Assembly (NCBI RefSeq): GCF_015319355.1
Contig: NZ_JADILU010000002.1
Coordinates: 372,001 to 436,000, forward strand
Direction: 5' to 3'
From: Psychroserpens luteus
GTDB taxonomy: Bacteria; Bacteroidota; Bacteroidia; Flavobacteriales; Flavobacteriaceae
Length of the DNA stretch: 64,000 bases
Shown here: piece after piece, positions 43,510 through 54,100 of the stretch
Layout of the letters: every line of letters starts with the position of its first letter
How positions within the stretch are numbered: position 1 is the stretch's first letter
Notes under the pieces: model-generated
The model's input: only the letters and a program-made list of their open reading frames with translations
Database searches by the model: none
Told to the model about the DNA's origin: nothing
Made by a program: the position numbers and the translations under genes

Positions 43510-45360
43510 CTATTTAATCGAATATCCTTTTCCGTTATTATTAAGCCATTGTTTGAGAACAAGCAAATTCCAAATAAGAGGATATCTATCCCAAGTACCA
43601 TCCATATGTTGCTTGATCCTAAATTGAACTTTCTCAACATCAATACATGGAATATCTTTTAAAGATTTATCATCTAGTTCACTTAATACATAGTCTTTTA
43701 GGTCTTCTTTGAACCAACGTGAAAATGGCATAGTAAACCCAGCTTTTGGACGATCAAAGATATGTTTTGGTACAGATTCATAAAGCACATCTTTTAAAAT
43801 GCGTTTCATCACACCGTTATGGAATTTAAATTCGGTAGGAAGTGAATTTGCAAAATCGACAACGCGATGGTCGAGTAGAGGAGCACGAGCTTCTAATGAA
43901 AATGCCATAGTTGCTCTATCTACTTTGGTGTTGATATCAAAATTGAGGTAGGTTTTAGTGTCAAAGTCAGATATACGCTCATACAGGTTTTTATTTTCAT
44001 GAACCAGATATTTTAATTCGTCAATGTCATTAGTATCATATGGTGTATTAATATATGATTTGTCTACTCCAGTCATTGCGCTTAAATAGACTTCATTTTC
44101 ATCCTTATAACGTAATGCTTTTGAAATCACCTTTAGTTTATAATGCGGAGCAAGTTCTAAAATGCTAGCTCCAACTTTTCTAACAGACAATGGTAATTTG
44201 TAAAAAATGCTTCCTTTTTTTGCCCAATTATATCTATGGTAACCAATAAAACTTTCGTCACCTCCATCACCAGACAATGCTACTGTAACTTGTTTTTTAG
44301 TGTGTTTTGCAAGTAACATTGAAGGAATTGCTGAAGAGTCTGAAAATGGCTCATCATAATAATGGCAAAAATCTTGAATGAGATCTATACCTTCATCATA
44401 ATTACATTCTATGACATTATGATCGGTTTGAAGATGATCTGCTACTTGTTGTGCATATTTGCTTTCATCAAAACCTTTTTCATTGAATTTTACTGAAAAG
44501 GTTTTAATTTTTGTAGACGATGTTTGAGTTGCCATAGAAGCTACCAATGAAGAATCAACACCACCTGAAAGAAATACACCAACTGGTACATCTGCAAATA
44601 AGCGAGCAGAAACGGTTTCTCTTAAAATCCCATCTAGTTCTTTCTTAGCATCTTCATAACTTCCTTGATAAGGTCTTTCATTTTTGTAATCGATATCCCA
44701 ATATGCTTCGGTTTCAAATTTACCCGTGTTTAAATCAAATGTAAATTTATGACCAGCTTTTAGCTTTTTAATTTCATTAAATATGGATTGTGGATCAGGA
44801 ATATTCCCCCAAGCCAAGTAATAAGCAATGGCTTTTTCTGAAATAGTGAGATCATCCATGTGCATTTGGATTGAAGAAATCTGACTTGCGAATTCAAAAT
44901 TCTTTCCGTTGTGATAGTAATAAAATGGTTTTTTACCCAAACGGTCTCTAGCTCCAAAAAACAATTGTTTCTTTTCATCATAAATTACAAAAGCAAACAT
45001 ACCATCAAAGTGATCTACACAGTCTTGACCATATTCTAGATATGCAGCGCATAAAACTTCTGTATCACTTGTGGTGGTAAATTTGTAACCCTTTTTTACT
45101 AATGTTTCTTTGATGGCTTTGAAGTTGTATACTTCTCCATTAAATACAATATGGATGTGATCGTAATAGGTGAAAGGTTGATCAGATCTTGGGTCTAAAT
45201 CAATAATAGAGAGTCTATTATGACCAAAAGTAATGTTGTGGTTTTCGTGTTTGTAAAATTGCCAACCCATTTTATCTGGACCTCTAAATGCAGTACGTTT
45301 TAGTTTGTCTTTGACTTGCTGTTCGTTGTAATTTAAAGTGGTTCCGTATATTCCGCACAT
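43510..45360 (-). CDS. Asparagine synthetase B-like amidotransferase, copy 2
   Basis: A 616-residue glutaminase (Cys2 in MCGIYGT; FRGPDKMGWQF; FNGEVYNFKAI) plus synthetase domain (FLSGGVDSSLV; LSGDGGDESFIGYHRYNW; RAPLLDHRVVDFA). The Gly-Gly-Asp-Glu motif and PP-loop are intact. It is only moderately similar to copy 1, so this is probably not a recent duplication. It heads the second part of the EPS gene block, 132 bp after the preceding gene, with a candidate promoter in the gap. Confidence 0.85.
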   Translation of the reverse strand: MCGIYGTTLNYNEQQVKDKLKRTAFRGPDKMGWQFYKHENHNITFGHNRLSIIDLDPRSDQPFTYYDHIHIVFNGEVYNFKAIKETLVKKGYKFTTTSDTEVLCAAYLEYGQDCVDHFDGMFAFVIYDEKKQLFFGARDRLGKKPFYYYHNGKNFEFASQISSIQMHMDDLTISEKAIAYYLAWGNIPDPQSIFNEIKKLKAGHKFTFDLNTGKFETEAYWDIDYKNERPYQGSYEDAKKELDGILRETVSARLFADVPVGVFLSGGVDSSLVASMATQTSSTKIKTFSVKFNEKGFDESKYAQQVADHLQTDHNVIECNYDEGIDLIQDFCHYYDEPFSDSSAIPSMLLAKHTKKQVTVALSGDGGDESFIGYHRYNWAKKGSIFYKLPLSVRKVGASILELAPHYKLKVISKALRYKDENEVYLSAMTGVDKSYINTPYDTNDIDELKYLVHENKNLYERISDFDTKTYLNFDINTKVDRATMAFSLEARAPLLDHRVVDFANSLPTEFKFHNGVMKRILKDVLYESVPKHIFDRPKAGFTMPFSRWFKEDLKDYVLSELDDKSLKDIPCIDVEKVQFRIKQHMDGTWDRYPLIWNLLVLKQWLNNNGKGYSIK

Positions 45361-45391
45361 AAAAGATTCAATTTGGGTTTTATTCTTGTGA

Positions 45392-45423
45392 CAAAAATAG
45401 ATATTTAATCAACTTATTCTCAA
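45392..45423 (-). promoter_or_regulatory. Candidate promoter of the second asparagine-synthase-like gene
   Basis: On the minus strand TTG (45423-45421) and TATTTTTG (45399-45392) are 21 bp apart, fitting the Bacteroidota -33/-7 pattern. The box is 32 bp upstream of the ATG, in the only sizeable gap in this part of the EPS block. Confidence 0.45.
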
Positions 45424-45492
45424 TAAAGCCTATTAAATGTATATTTATACTATGAAATGATTATGATCTTTTTTTTACTTCTGAAATGTTTA

Positions 45493-46545
45493 TCAAACAA
45501 CACATTTGTAGAGTTTTAAATGTGTTTGGTATACGTTGTCAATATTGTATTTTGATTTGATTTCACTGTATAGAACTTCGGTCTTAAGAAGTGCTTTTTT
45601 GTAATCCTGAATACAAGTTACCATAGCATTATGAAATTCTTCAATTTCTGATACATAAGCGTTTTCATTATTTAAAAAATCTGGGATACTACCAACTGGA
45701 GTTGCAATAATTGGTAATTTGGCTGCTGCAGCTTCTATTATTACCATAGGCATTCCTTCCCATTTTGAAGGAAGAATTAAACAATTGGAAGCTTCTAAAT
45801 AAGGCTTGATATTACTTTTAAAACCCAATATATTGAAATGGTTTTCAAGACCTTCCGAAGAAATTAAACGTAATAATTCTATTTTTTGATTTCCTTCTCC
45901 TACAACGTCAAAAATGAAACTTGTGATTCCATTTCTTAGTAGTTGATTAGCAGCGGTGACCATATATAGTGGGTTTTTTTCATCACTCAATCTTCCTAAA
46001 AACAAAAAAACAAATGGCTTTGTAATCTCTTGCTCTCTAGTTTTTTGTATTGATAGTTGATCAAAATCAACACCATTTGGTATTATCTTACCTTTTTTTA
46101 AAAACCACTTTTGAGCATTACTACTAAAAATGATATCTACTTTTCTAAATGGCTTGGTTAAAAACAAAATTAATCGTCTGCTTGCGCTTTCTATAGTGCT
46201 AGAATGTAAGGTGAAAACTATTGGTTTTTTTTTGTAAAATAAATTATATAAAAGTCCAATTAGAAAACCATGATATTGATGAGAATGAAATACAACATCT
46301 TCTAAAGAATTAATAATTTCATGAAGTTTCTTAACTCCCTGAATGAGTGTACCATTTTTAAATGATGTTACATTTAAAAAGTGACATTCAATATTTTGTG
46401 CTTTAAATTGGGCTTCTAGTGTATTGTCTTTTGAGACAGAAAAGACTAATGTTTTTATATGAGGAGTACTTTTTTTTGCTAATTGCAAAACCATTTGCTC
46501 TGCACCACCACCACCTAAACTACTTGATAAATGAATTATTGTCAA
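45493..46545 (-). CDS. Glycosyltransferase family 4
   Basis: A 350-residue GT-B protein. It begins TIIHLSSSLGGGGAEQMVLQ, has FVFLFLGRLSDEKNPLYMV at the domain junction and an EX7E-type WEGMPMVIIEAAAAKLPI. The start is TTG at 46545; the characteristic N-terminal beta strand begins immediately there and no ATG is available upstream. It lies 5 bp after the polymerase gene and ends before the 132-bp gap, so it is probably the last gene of the 50.9-45.5 kb transcript. Confidence 0.82.
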   Translation of the reverse strand: MTIIHLSSSLGGGGAEQMVLQLAKKSTPHIKTLVFSVSKDNTLEAQFKAQNIECHFLNVTSFKNGTLIQGVKKLHEIINSLEDVVFHSHQYHGFLIGLLYNLFYKKKPIVFTLHSSTIESASRRLILFLTKPFRKVDIIFSSNAQKWFLKKGKIIPNGVDFDQLSIQKTREQEITKPFVFLFLGRLSDEKNPLYMVTAANQLLRNGITSFIFDVVGEGNQKIELLRLISSEGLENHFNILGFKSNIKPYLEASNCLILPSKWEGMPMVIIEAAAAKLPIIATPVGSIPDFLNNENAYVSEIEEFHNAMVTCIQDYKKALLKTEVLYSEIKSKYNIDNVYQTHLKLYKCVV

Positions 46546-46550
46546 AATAT

Positions 46551-47678
46551 TTAGTTGTTTAATTGAGTTTCTATTTTTAAAATAATATCCTCAGATTTAC
46601 CATTTGGTTTAATTACATTAACAAAGACCCAAATAGATATAAATAAAAGAACTTCATTGTCAAAATAATTATGGATTACCATAAGAAGTGTTACTAGAGC
46701 TAATGCCATTAAAGGTAAATGGGTTTTTGTGTATAAATGAGGAATTGACTTTTTTAGTATAAATAAATAAATGCCTATTAATATAAGAAATGGAATAAAT
46801 CCAGATTCTCCAATAGTCATTAAATATGTATTATGAACTCCTTGTTTACCACCAGCTCCTCCACTGAGAGCTTTGTAACCATTTCCAAAAATTGGATTAG
46901 TTAGGATGTCATCTGTATACTGACTCCAAGTAGCTGTTCTTGAATCTTCAGAAAAACCTTTAACCTCAGTGCTATCTTTGTCAAAGATACTTTCTAGCAT
47001 AGACAAGCGTTTTGTGTTTAATTGTAATACAGTCGCCAAGCTCAATATAAAAATTAAAGAACCAAAGCCTAAAAAAAGGCCTTGTGCATTTTTTTTATTT
47101 GCTACAATTGCTATAATACTTACAAAAAGCCACATAACTAAAAAGTATCTAGAGAATGTAAGAATTCCAGATAGCGTGAACAGAATAATATAGAGATATT
47201 TAAGTTTTATATTTTTTATACTATATGAAAGGCTATAACCTATCAAACAAATGAAAGATGCACCGTTAGGGTCTAAGTAAAAGCCACTATACCTACCATA
47301 ACCATCTGCAAAAACAGTAGCATGTATTAAAATACTCAAAGAACCAAGAGCTAAAAATAAACAAAGTTGTTGTACGCTAGTGTTTCTTGCTAACTCTGCT
47401 CCACAAACAATAATTATGAAATATTTTATAATCTCATTAATAAAATATTTTGATGATTCAACATAAACAAATCCAGATATCATGTAATATGTGAGTCCCA
47501 AAATTATAAAAGGGAATAATAATTTTCGTTTTTCACTTATAAAATAATATCCTAATAAAATCAAATATGTAAAAGCACTAGCTGCGCTACCAGCACCAGA
47601 TCCAAAAGCCACTAGCGAAAAGCTTGTAATTCCCCAAGTAATCATCATTAATGCTATGAGTTGTATAATAACTTTCAT
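46551..47678 (-). CDS. O-antigen ligase/polymerase (Wzy-like) membrane protein
   Basis: A 375-residue protein with about ten hydrophobic segments and a large loop between the sixth and later helices. The loop includes SRTATWSQYTDDILTNPIFG and GVHNTYLMTIGESG, the Wzy_C/O-antigen ligase signature region. It probably polymerises the flipped repeat units in the periplasm. As in most such enzymes, sequence alone does not separate polymerase from ligase; the flippase gene nearby favours polymerase. The start overlaps the stop of the upstream GT2 by 4 bp. Confidence 0.8.
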   Translation of the reverse strand: MKVIIQLIALMMITWGITSFSLVAFGSGAGSAASAFTYLILLGYYFISEKRKLLFPFIILGLTYYMISGFVYVESSKYFINEIIKYFIIIVCGAELARNTSVQQLCLFLALGSLSILIHATVFADGYGRYSGFYLDPNGASFICLIGYSLSYSIKNIKLKYLYIILFTLSGILTFSRYFLVMWLFVSIIAIVANKKNAQGLFLGFGSLIFILSLATVLQLNTKRLSMLESIFDKDSTEVKGFSEDSRTATWSQYTDDILTNPIFGNGYKALSGGAGGKQGVHNTYLMTIGESGFIPFLILIGIYLFILKKSIPHLYTKTHLPLMALALVTLLMVIHNYFDNEVLLFISIWVFVNVIKPNGKSEDIILKIETQLNN

Positions 47679-48562
47679 AGTTTATTAAGGAGTCTATTAG
47701 GAATTAGTAATATAAAAATAGCTAAAGAAACTAAATATTTTGAAAATGATAATTTAAGTTTTTTATCTGAGTAATAGAATTTAGATTTTGCATATTCAAA
47801 CGCTATATATCTATAATATTTATTTGATATGATAGCGCTAGTAGATACATCTTTTAACCCGTAATAACCACTGTAATAAGCACCTCTTGCTTCAGCTTTT
47901 CTAGAACGTTTTGAAGTTATCAAACTTTGTTCTGTTATATGCGCTTTTAGATGATTAATATTGACACACAAAAAATCATGTTTTTTATTTATTCTATTCC
48001 AGGTATGACTTTCTCCTATATGGCATCCATCATCAGAATATAATGGATGTGCTTTTAATATTTCAGTGTTCCAGCAATGCCATTTGTCTCCATGGAGTTG
48101 GTTTTTTAAATCTAATACGCGTTCTTTAAAACCAACTTGCCACCAATCTTTTGGGAATTTATCGCCTTTAACGTTATTATCTTCATCTATTACTAGTGTC
48201 CAAATAGCACATATATTATGGGAACTTAAATTAATAACATCCCAAATAGATTTTAAGTCACTTAATGTATTTGGTACGTGTGTATCATCACTATCTGCAA
48301 TTATCGTATAAGGTCTATCACATTTTTGCAATCCAAAATTCACAGCTTCTGGTTTACCAACATTTTGATCTAAATAGTAATATTCTATTTCAAAATCTTC
48401 AGTTTCTTTCTGCCAAGTTTGAATAAGTTCTTTTGTGTTATCTGAACTTCCGTCGTCAACAATAATCCATTTAAAATCTTTAAATGTTTGTTTCCGAAGA
48501 GAATCATAAACCCTACTTATTAGGTCTTTTCTATTGTATGTTGGTGTAACAATATTAAACAT
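47675..48562 (-). CDS. Glycosyltransferase family 2
   Basis: A 295-residue GT-A enzyme. It starts FNIVTPTYNRKDLISRVYDS, has WIIVDDGSSDNT and the metal-binding acidic motif IADSDDT. Related to the GT2 at 49914-50864 (both share DGS-rich N-termini and a GDKFP segment). The C-terminal hydrophobic stretch (FSKYLVSLAIFILLIPN) may anchor it to the membrane. The stop of the flippase gene overlaps its start by 8 bp, and its own stop overlaps the polymerase gene by 4 bp. Confidence 0.85.
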   Translation of the reverse strand: MFNIVTPTYNRKDLISRVYDSLRKQTFKDFKWIIVDDGSSDNTKELIQTWQKETEDFEIEYYYLDQNVGKPEAVNFGLQKCDRPYTIIADSDDTHVPNTLSDLKSIWDVINLSSHNICAIWTLVIDEDNNVKGDKFPKDWWQVGFKERVLDLKNQLHGDKWHCWNTEILKAHPLYSDDGCHIGESHTWNRINKKHDFLCVNINHLKAHITEQSLITSKRSRKAEARGAYYSGYYGLKDVSTSAIISNKYYRYIAFEYAKSKFYYSDKKLKLSFSKYLVSLAIFILLIPNRLLNKL

Positions 48563-49892
48563 ATATTTTGTTTATTTTACTAATATAGATATATAAGACG
48601 ATGCTATTCATAATTGATACTAAAGAGGTTGCTAAAGCTAAACCATAAACTCCCATAATATCAATTAAAAAATAATTTAAAGTAATGTTTAATAATAGGC
48701 CAATTATTGAAGTAATTACCATTATATTATTTCTATTAATTGATGTTAAGAATTTAACCATTACTAGACCAGTTACGTAAGATGGTATTTGTAATAAATA
48801 CATTTGCTGTATTTTTGATACAACAGCTGTGTCATTACTTGTAAATGCGTTACGTTCAAAAAGAATAGAAATTACGGGATAGGATAATAAAACACCAATA
48901 ACAACTATTACTGAACCTCCTAGAATTAGGTATTTTAATATCTGTTTAAGTTTAATAAATGTATCCTCTGGATTATCTATAGCATATTTTGAAAAATAGG
49001 GTAGCAGCACGTTTCCTAATGCAGCACCTACAATACCAATAGCAAACATTGGTATTTTAATCCCGTATCCTAATGCAGCAATTGAACCAATAACTAATTG
49101 TTGAGAAAAGAATTGATCTATTAAAGGATTAATACCGCTTAAGAGACTTGATGATAACTTTGCAGGTAATTGCTTAAAGAGTTTTACAACATTATGAGAT
49201 TTAAAATCTGGTTTATCTAAATGAATTACCCCTCGTTTAATGGCAACTCCTAGAATGAAAATAAAATTCAAAATACTACCAATTAAAGTACCTACTGCCA
49301 ATACGACATCACCTAAATAATCTTTAAATAAAAGTAATGCTAAAATAATTGAAATTGGAGTAAAAATTGTGCTTATTGATGAATATTTAAATTCATTATC
49401 AATGGTTAAAAGTCCGCTGATTACAGAAGAGAAACCCCAAAATAATATACAAGGAGCAACGAAATAAAATTGTTTTTTAATTAATTCATAATAGGATGCG
49501 GTATGACCTTCATATAATAGCTCTAAATAAGTGTCGGTAAATAAAAAAGCTATAATTAAGAAAAAAATAGCAACACCAATTGTTAATATAAAGCTGGTAC
49601 TTTGAAATGCACCAATATGTTTGCCCGTTTTAAGCTCACTTACATAGTTTGGGATAAATACACTATTAAACGAGCCAAGAAAAACACCGCTAATAAAACT
49701 AGGAACAAGAATGGCAATATAAAATGTGTCAATTAATTCTGAAAGACCAAAACTATCAGCAATTACAATATCTTTTAAAAACCCAAAACCACTAACGATT
49801 AAGGTTGTTATACCAACCGTTATTACATTAGTAATTGTTGCATTCTTAAGTAAATTACTTATTAATGACTTTAAATCGAATTTTAAATTCAA
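48555..49892 (-). CDS. MurJ/Wzx-type lipid-linked oligosaccharide flippase
   Basis: A 445-residue protein with about 12-14 transmembrane helices. The N-terminal SGFGFLKDIVIADSFGLSEL-IDTF pattern is that of the MurJ/MviN branch of the MOP superfamily, which often takes the Wzx role in EPS loci. It should flip undecaprenyl-linked repeat units to the periplasm. The start is TTG at 49892: the frame opens after an in-frame TAA belonging to the upstream GT2 stop, and no ATG occurs early in the protein. Overlaps the downstream GT2 by 8 bp. Confidence 0.83.
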   Translation of the reverse strand: MNLKFDLKSLISNLLKNATITNVITVGITTLIVSGFGFLKDIVIADSFGLSELIDTFYIAILVPSFISGVFLGSFNSVFIPNYVSELKTGKHIGAFQSTSFILTIGVAIFFLIIAFLFTDTYLELLYEGHTASYYELIKKQFYFVAPCILFWGFSSVISGLLTIDNEFKYSSISTIFTPISIILALLLFKDYLGDVVLAVGTLIGSILNFIFILGVAIKRGVIHLDKPDFKSHNVVKLFKQLPAKLSSSLLSGINPLIDQFFSQQLVIGSIAALGYGIKIPMFAIGIVGAALGNVLLPYFSKYAIDNPEDTFIKLKQILKYLILGGSVIVVIGVLLSYPVISILFERNAFTSNDTAVVSKIQQMYLLQIPSYVTGLVMVKFLTSINRNNIMVITSIIGLLLNITLNYFLIDIMGVYGLALATSLVSIMNSIVLYIYISKINKIYV

Positions 49893-49913
49893 TTGGAATT
49901 GTTTTGGTTAAGT

Positions 49914-50864
49914 TTATCTTAGATATTTTCTAATTGGCCATAATAGTACAAATAAAAATTTGATAAAGTATGAATCAATAGATGTGGTGTAATTTTTTAG
50001 GTTGAAATCTAAATATTTTGATTTCGAAGTTAAAAAGTAAAGTTGTTTTAAAAAGTAAATAGGTGACTTGAAAGCATAAGATTTTAAAAACCAATTAAAG
50101 TTAGAGATATAGTATATTATAGCACCTAATGCTGTTTTGTCTTCTGAACTTGAGCTAATAGAGCCAGCTGTGTCAATGTGATAAATACGTAATACTGTAT
50201 TGATGTATTTTGTTTTGTAACCTTCTTTAGCTATTAAATTCCATATAATGCCTTCCAACATAAATCCATTATTAATAAAGCAGTCATTATAACTAATACT
50301 TTTTAGAATATTAGTTTTTGTAAAACCCCATTTTTCTCCCTGAATACTATCAATAGCGCTAATATGAAAAGGATTACTTATATAAGGATTTGAAGGGAAT
50401 TTATCACCAATTAGGTTTCCATGTTGATCTTTACATAAACCAGTTACTGCTACAATTTTAGATTTATCAATATTAGATATGGATTCATATTCATTGTTGA
50501 ATACTTCTAAAGCGTTAGGTACACATTCATCATCTGCATCAAAAGTTAAAAAAAAATCACCATTAGCTAATTCTATTGCTTGAAAGAAACAAGCCATCTT
50601 ATGCTTATTCTTTTTATTATTTACATAATTAATAGTTAAAGGTGAATTTTCTTTAATATTTAAAATAGTATTATGAGAATCGTCGTTAGATCCATCATTA
50701 ACTATAATCCACTCAAAATCTTTAAAAGACTGCCCAACTAACGAGTCATGAACACATTTAATAGTTTTCTCAGCATTATAAACAGGTGTAAATACACTAA
50801 ATCTATATTTATAATTTTTATCCTTTAATTGATTTATTGAAGGAGTGTATGATTTTAAGTTCAT
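49914..50864 (-). CDS. Glycosyltransferase family 2
   Basis: A 316-residue GT-A protein with FSVFTPVYNAEKTIKCVHDS, WIIVNDGSNDDS and the acidic metal motif LTFDADDECVPNAL. The C-terminal hydrophobic stretch (FIKFLFVLLWPIRKYL) resembles that of the other GT2 in this operon, suggesting membrane association. It is the first gene of the minus-strand EPS region and diverges from the large secreted protein gene across 322 bp, so the main EPS promoter should lie just upstream. Confidence 0.85.
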   Translation of the reverse strand: MNLKSYTPSINQLKDKNYKYRFSVFTPVYNAEKTIKCVHDSLVGQSFKDFEWIIVNDGSNDDSHNTILNIKENSPLTINYVNNKKNKHKMACFFQAIELANGDFFLTFDADDECVPNALEVFNNEYESISNIDKSKIVAVTGLCKDQHGNLIGDKFPSNPYISNPFHISAIDSIQGEKWGFTKTNILKSISYNDCFINNGFMLEGIIWNLIAKEGYKTKYINTVLRIYHIDTAGSISSSSEDKTALGAIIYYISNFNWFLKSYAFKSPIYFLKQLYFLTSKSKYLDFNLKNYTTSIDSYFIKFLFVLLWPIRKYLR

Positions 50865-51186
50865 AAATAGGCTCTTGTTACAGGGTTTAAAAGTACTATA
50901 AATGTGTAAAAATCTATCTAATAATAAAGTTTGTTTTCACAGTATCTCTTAACATTTATCGAAAAAAAAATCCTACAAACGTTAAAATTTGACACTTAAA
51001 CGTCTTTTTATATCATTTCAGCGTATTTAAAATATTGAATTGATTGATAATTTACGTTACATATCTAGCCTTGTAAGAAAATATATTCAAAAAGACTACA
51101 CTTAATCGAATAATTGTATGTTTAAACGATTTTTTCGAATAATATTATCTAGATTGGCCACATATTAAGCCCCAAATTAATATAAA
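50865..51186. other. Divergent intergenic region between the EPS locus and the T9SS cargo gene
   Basis: 322 bp without a gene. It must hold promoters for the EPS operon (minus) and the beta-helix protein (plus). I see only weak box-like sequences (TAGATTTT on the minus strand, TATGTTTA on the plus strand near 51117) and no full TAnnTTTG. Neither promoter is assigned. Confidence 0.4.
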
Positions 51187-54100
51187 ATGATTTCCAAAAG
51201 CCCTATTTACCATAGCAATGGTATAAAAATATATTGCTCAATTTTACTATTTGTGTTATTTGTTGTAATACCTACAAGTTTGTTTTCACAGGATTTAGCA
51301 TTTCCAACTGCCACAGGTGCAGGCGCTTATGCTACGGGTGGGCGAGGTAAACCTATTTATACAGTTACTAATCTTAATAATGCTGGTCCAGGTAGCTTTA
51401 GACAATGTTTAGAGGATACTAAATTAACAGATGGAGGTATAATTACATTCGCTGTTTCTGGAACTATAAATTTGACTAGTCAAATTTATTTTTACAATCA
51501 AGATAATATTACCATTGCTGGACAAACTGCTCCAGAAGGTGGAATTACGGTAGCAAATTACAGATTGAGATTTCAAAACGTCAATAATCTCATTATGAGA
51601 TATATTAGATTGAGACCTGCTTATGCAGCATATCCCGCAAGTGAAATAGACTCTTTTGAAATTTTTCAATCTAGTAATTACATTATAGATCATTGCTCAT
51701 TCGCTTGGGGAACTGATGAATCTGTTGATAGCGGAATTGGTAATACATATACTTGGCAAAGAAATATTTTTGCAGAGAGTAAAACAGGAATGATAATGGG
51801 GGCAGAGTCCAATGTGTCTTATGATTTAAGTTTTAACAACAACTTATTTTATCATTGTAGTCATAGATTTCCAAATTGGTCAAGTGATGGTCGTGTAGAC
51901 GTTATCAATAATGTAGTATGGAATTGGAGATCTCGTATGTCTGTTCCAGGTGGAGGCTTTGAAGTTAATCATATTAATAACTATTATGTTCATTATACAA
52001 GTAACCCAGTTCCAGATATAGATGTTAGAGGTATGTTATGGTATCCAAATACTACAAACTTCCCAACAATTTATACAAATGGTAATTATGTAAGTGATGT
52101 CTTAACAGATCCAAATGCAGATAATTGGTTTTTATGGAGATTTAGATTTAACCCAACAGGAACTATATATTCTGGAGCAGGTAATGAAAGTCCGTTGACT
52201 ACAGATTTTAAAACCCTTACACCATTTCCTCAGTTGGGAAGAGAAATAAACATTAAATCAGCAGTAGAAACCTTAGAAAATATTACTTTGAATGTTGGTT
52301 CAAATGCAAGATTAGACGAATTAGGATACAAGTTTGAAGAGATTGATTTCGTAGATAATGAGTATTTAACAAATGTTCAAAATGGTAATATAGTCCCTTA
52401 CACACAAGATAATGTGTTGGAAACTCAATATCATGATGATTTTTTAGATTCAGTAAGCAGCACACCAATAAATTCTCATCCAAATGATTATGATACAGAT
52501 AATGATGGTATGCCAGATGCTTGGGAGTTTAATCGTTTCGGAAATTTAAATAACAACGGACAATCAGATACAGATAGCACTGGTTACACAGATGTTGAAG
52601 ATTATTTAAATGGTGTAGATTCAGATTCTCAAGATCCTCAAGGTAATGAAGTCATCATAACATCTCAAGATGAAGATGATGTGCTTTGTGAAGGAGAAAG
52701 CACAATATTAACTGCATCTGGAGCAGATTCTTATGAATGGAATTCAGGAGAAACATCTGCAAGTTTAGAAATCATTCCAAATGTTACTACAACATATACC
52801 GTTACAGGAACACATTCTGACGGTAGTACAACAGAAGCCGAAATTACAATTACTGTCAATCAAAATCCTATAGCAAATGCAGGAGAAGATATAGACACAT
52901 GTTTAGGTTCACCAGTAACTTTAACAGCAACAGGAGGAACCTCTTATTTATGGAATAATGGAGCAACTACTGCTTCAATTGACGTAAACCCGAATAGTAC
53001 AACAACATATATAGTAGAAGTTTTTGAAAATACATGCTCAAGTACAGATCAAGTTATAGTAACAGTAAATGAAATTCCAGTTGTTGATGCAGGAGAAGAT
53101 CAAACAATATTTGAAGGCGAAAGTGCAACCTTAACAGCAACAGGAGCAGATTCTTATGTATGGAGTACAGGAGAAACGACAGAAAGTATTACAGTAAACC
53201 CATTACTAGAGACTTCTTATTTTGTAACAGGTACAACTAACACATGCGAAAATACAGACACTGTCACTGTTTTTTTGCTAGATGACGGTGTCAATGCTAA
53301 TGCTGGAGTGGACACTGAGATTTGCATTGGTGAATCTACGACATTAACAGCAACAGGAGGAACAACATATTTATGGAGTACAGGAGAAACAACAGCATCT
53401 ATAGAGGTGTCTCCAATAGAAATTACAACATATACAGTAACTGTATACAGTGTTTCAGGCAATAATTCTGAAGACGATAGTGTTATAGTTTCAGTCAACG
53501 AATTACCAATTGCAAATACAGGAGATGATGTTGAGATTTGCTCCGGAAATGCAACTACATTAACAGCTTCAGGAGGTTCAACCTACCTTTGGAGTACAGG
53601 AGAGACAACAGAAACTATCACAGTAACTCCTAGTGCAACAACAATTTATACAGTAGAAGTATTTGAAAATAGTTGTTCAAGTACAGATGATATTATTGTT
53701 ACAGTAAATGATTTACCAGAAACAAACGCAGGTAATGATGTCTCAATCTTTGAAGGTGATTCTACAACATTAACAGCGTCAGGAGCAGATTCTTATGTTT
53801 GGAGTACAGGAGAAACAACAACAAGTATTACAGTGAGTCCAACGAGTACAACAACATATACAGTAACAGGTAATACTAATGGATGTGAATTTGAAGATAA
53901 TGTAATTGTTACTTTAATCTCAGATGATGTTACAGCAAACGCTGGAGATGATATCGAAATTTGCTTCGGAAATGTAACAACTTTAACAGTAACTGGAGGA
54001 ACAACATATTTATGGAGCACAGGAGAAACAACAGCATCTATAGAAGTCTCTCCAACAGATACAACAACATATACAGTGACCGCATATAGTATCTCAGGAA

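Noticed and set aside
48555-49892. Flippase gene as a pseudogene, because it lacks an ATG
   Set aside because: The frame is full length, the TTG is well placed and the conserved N-terminus follows at once; other genes here use TTG too.
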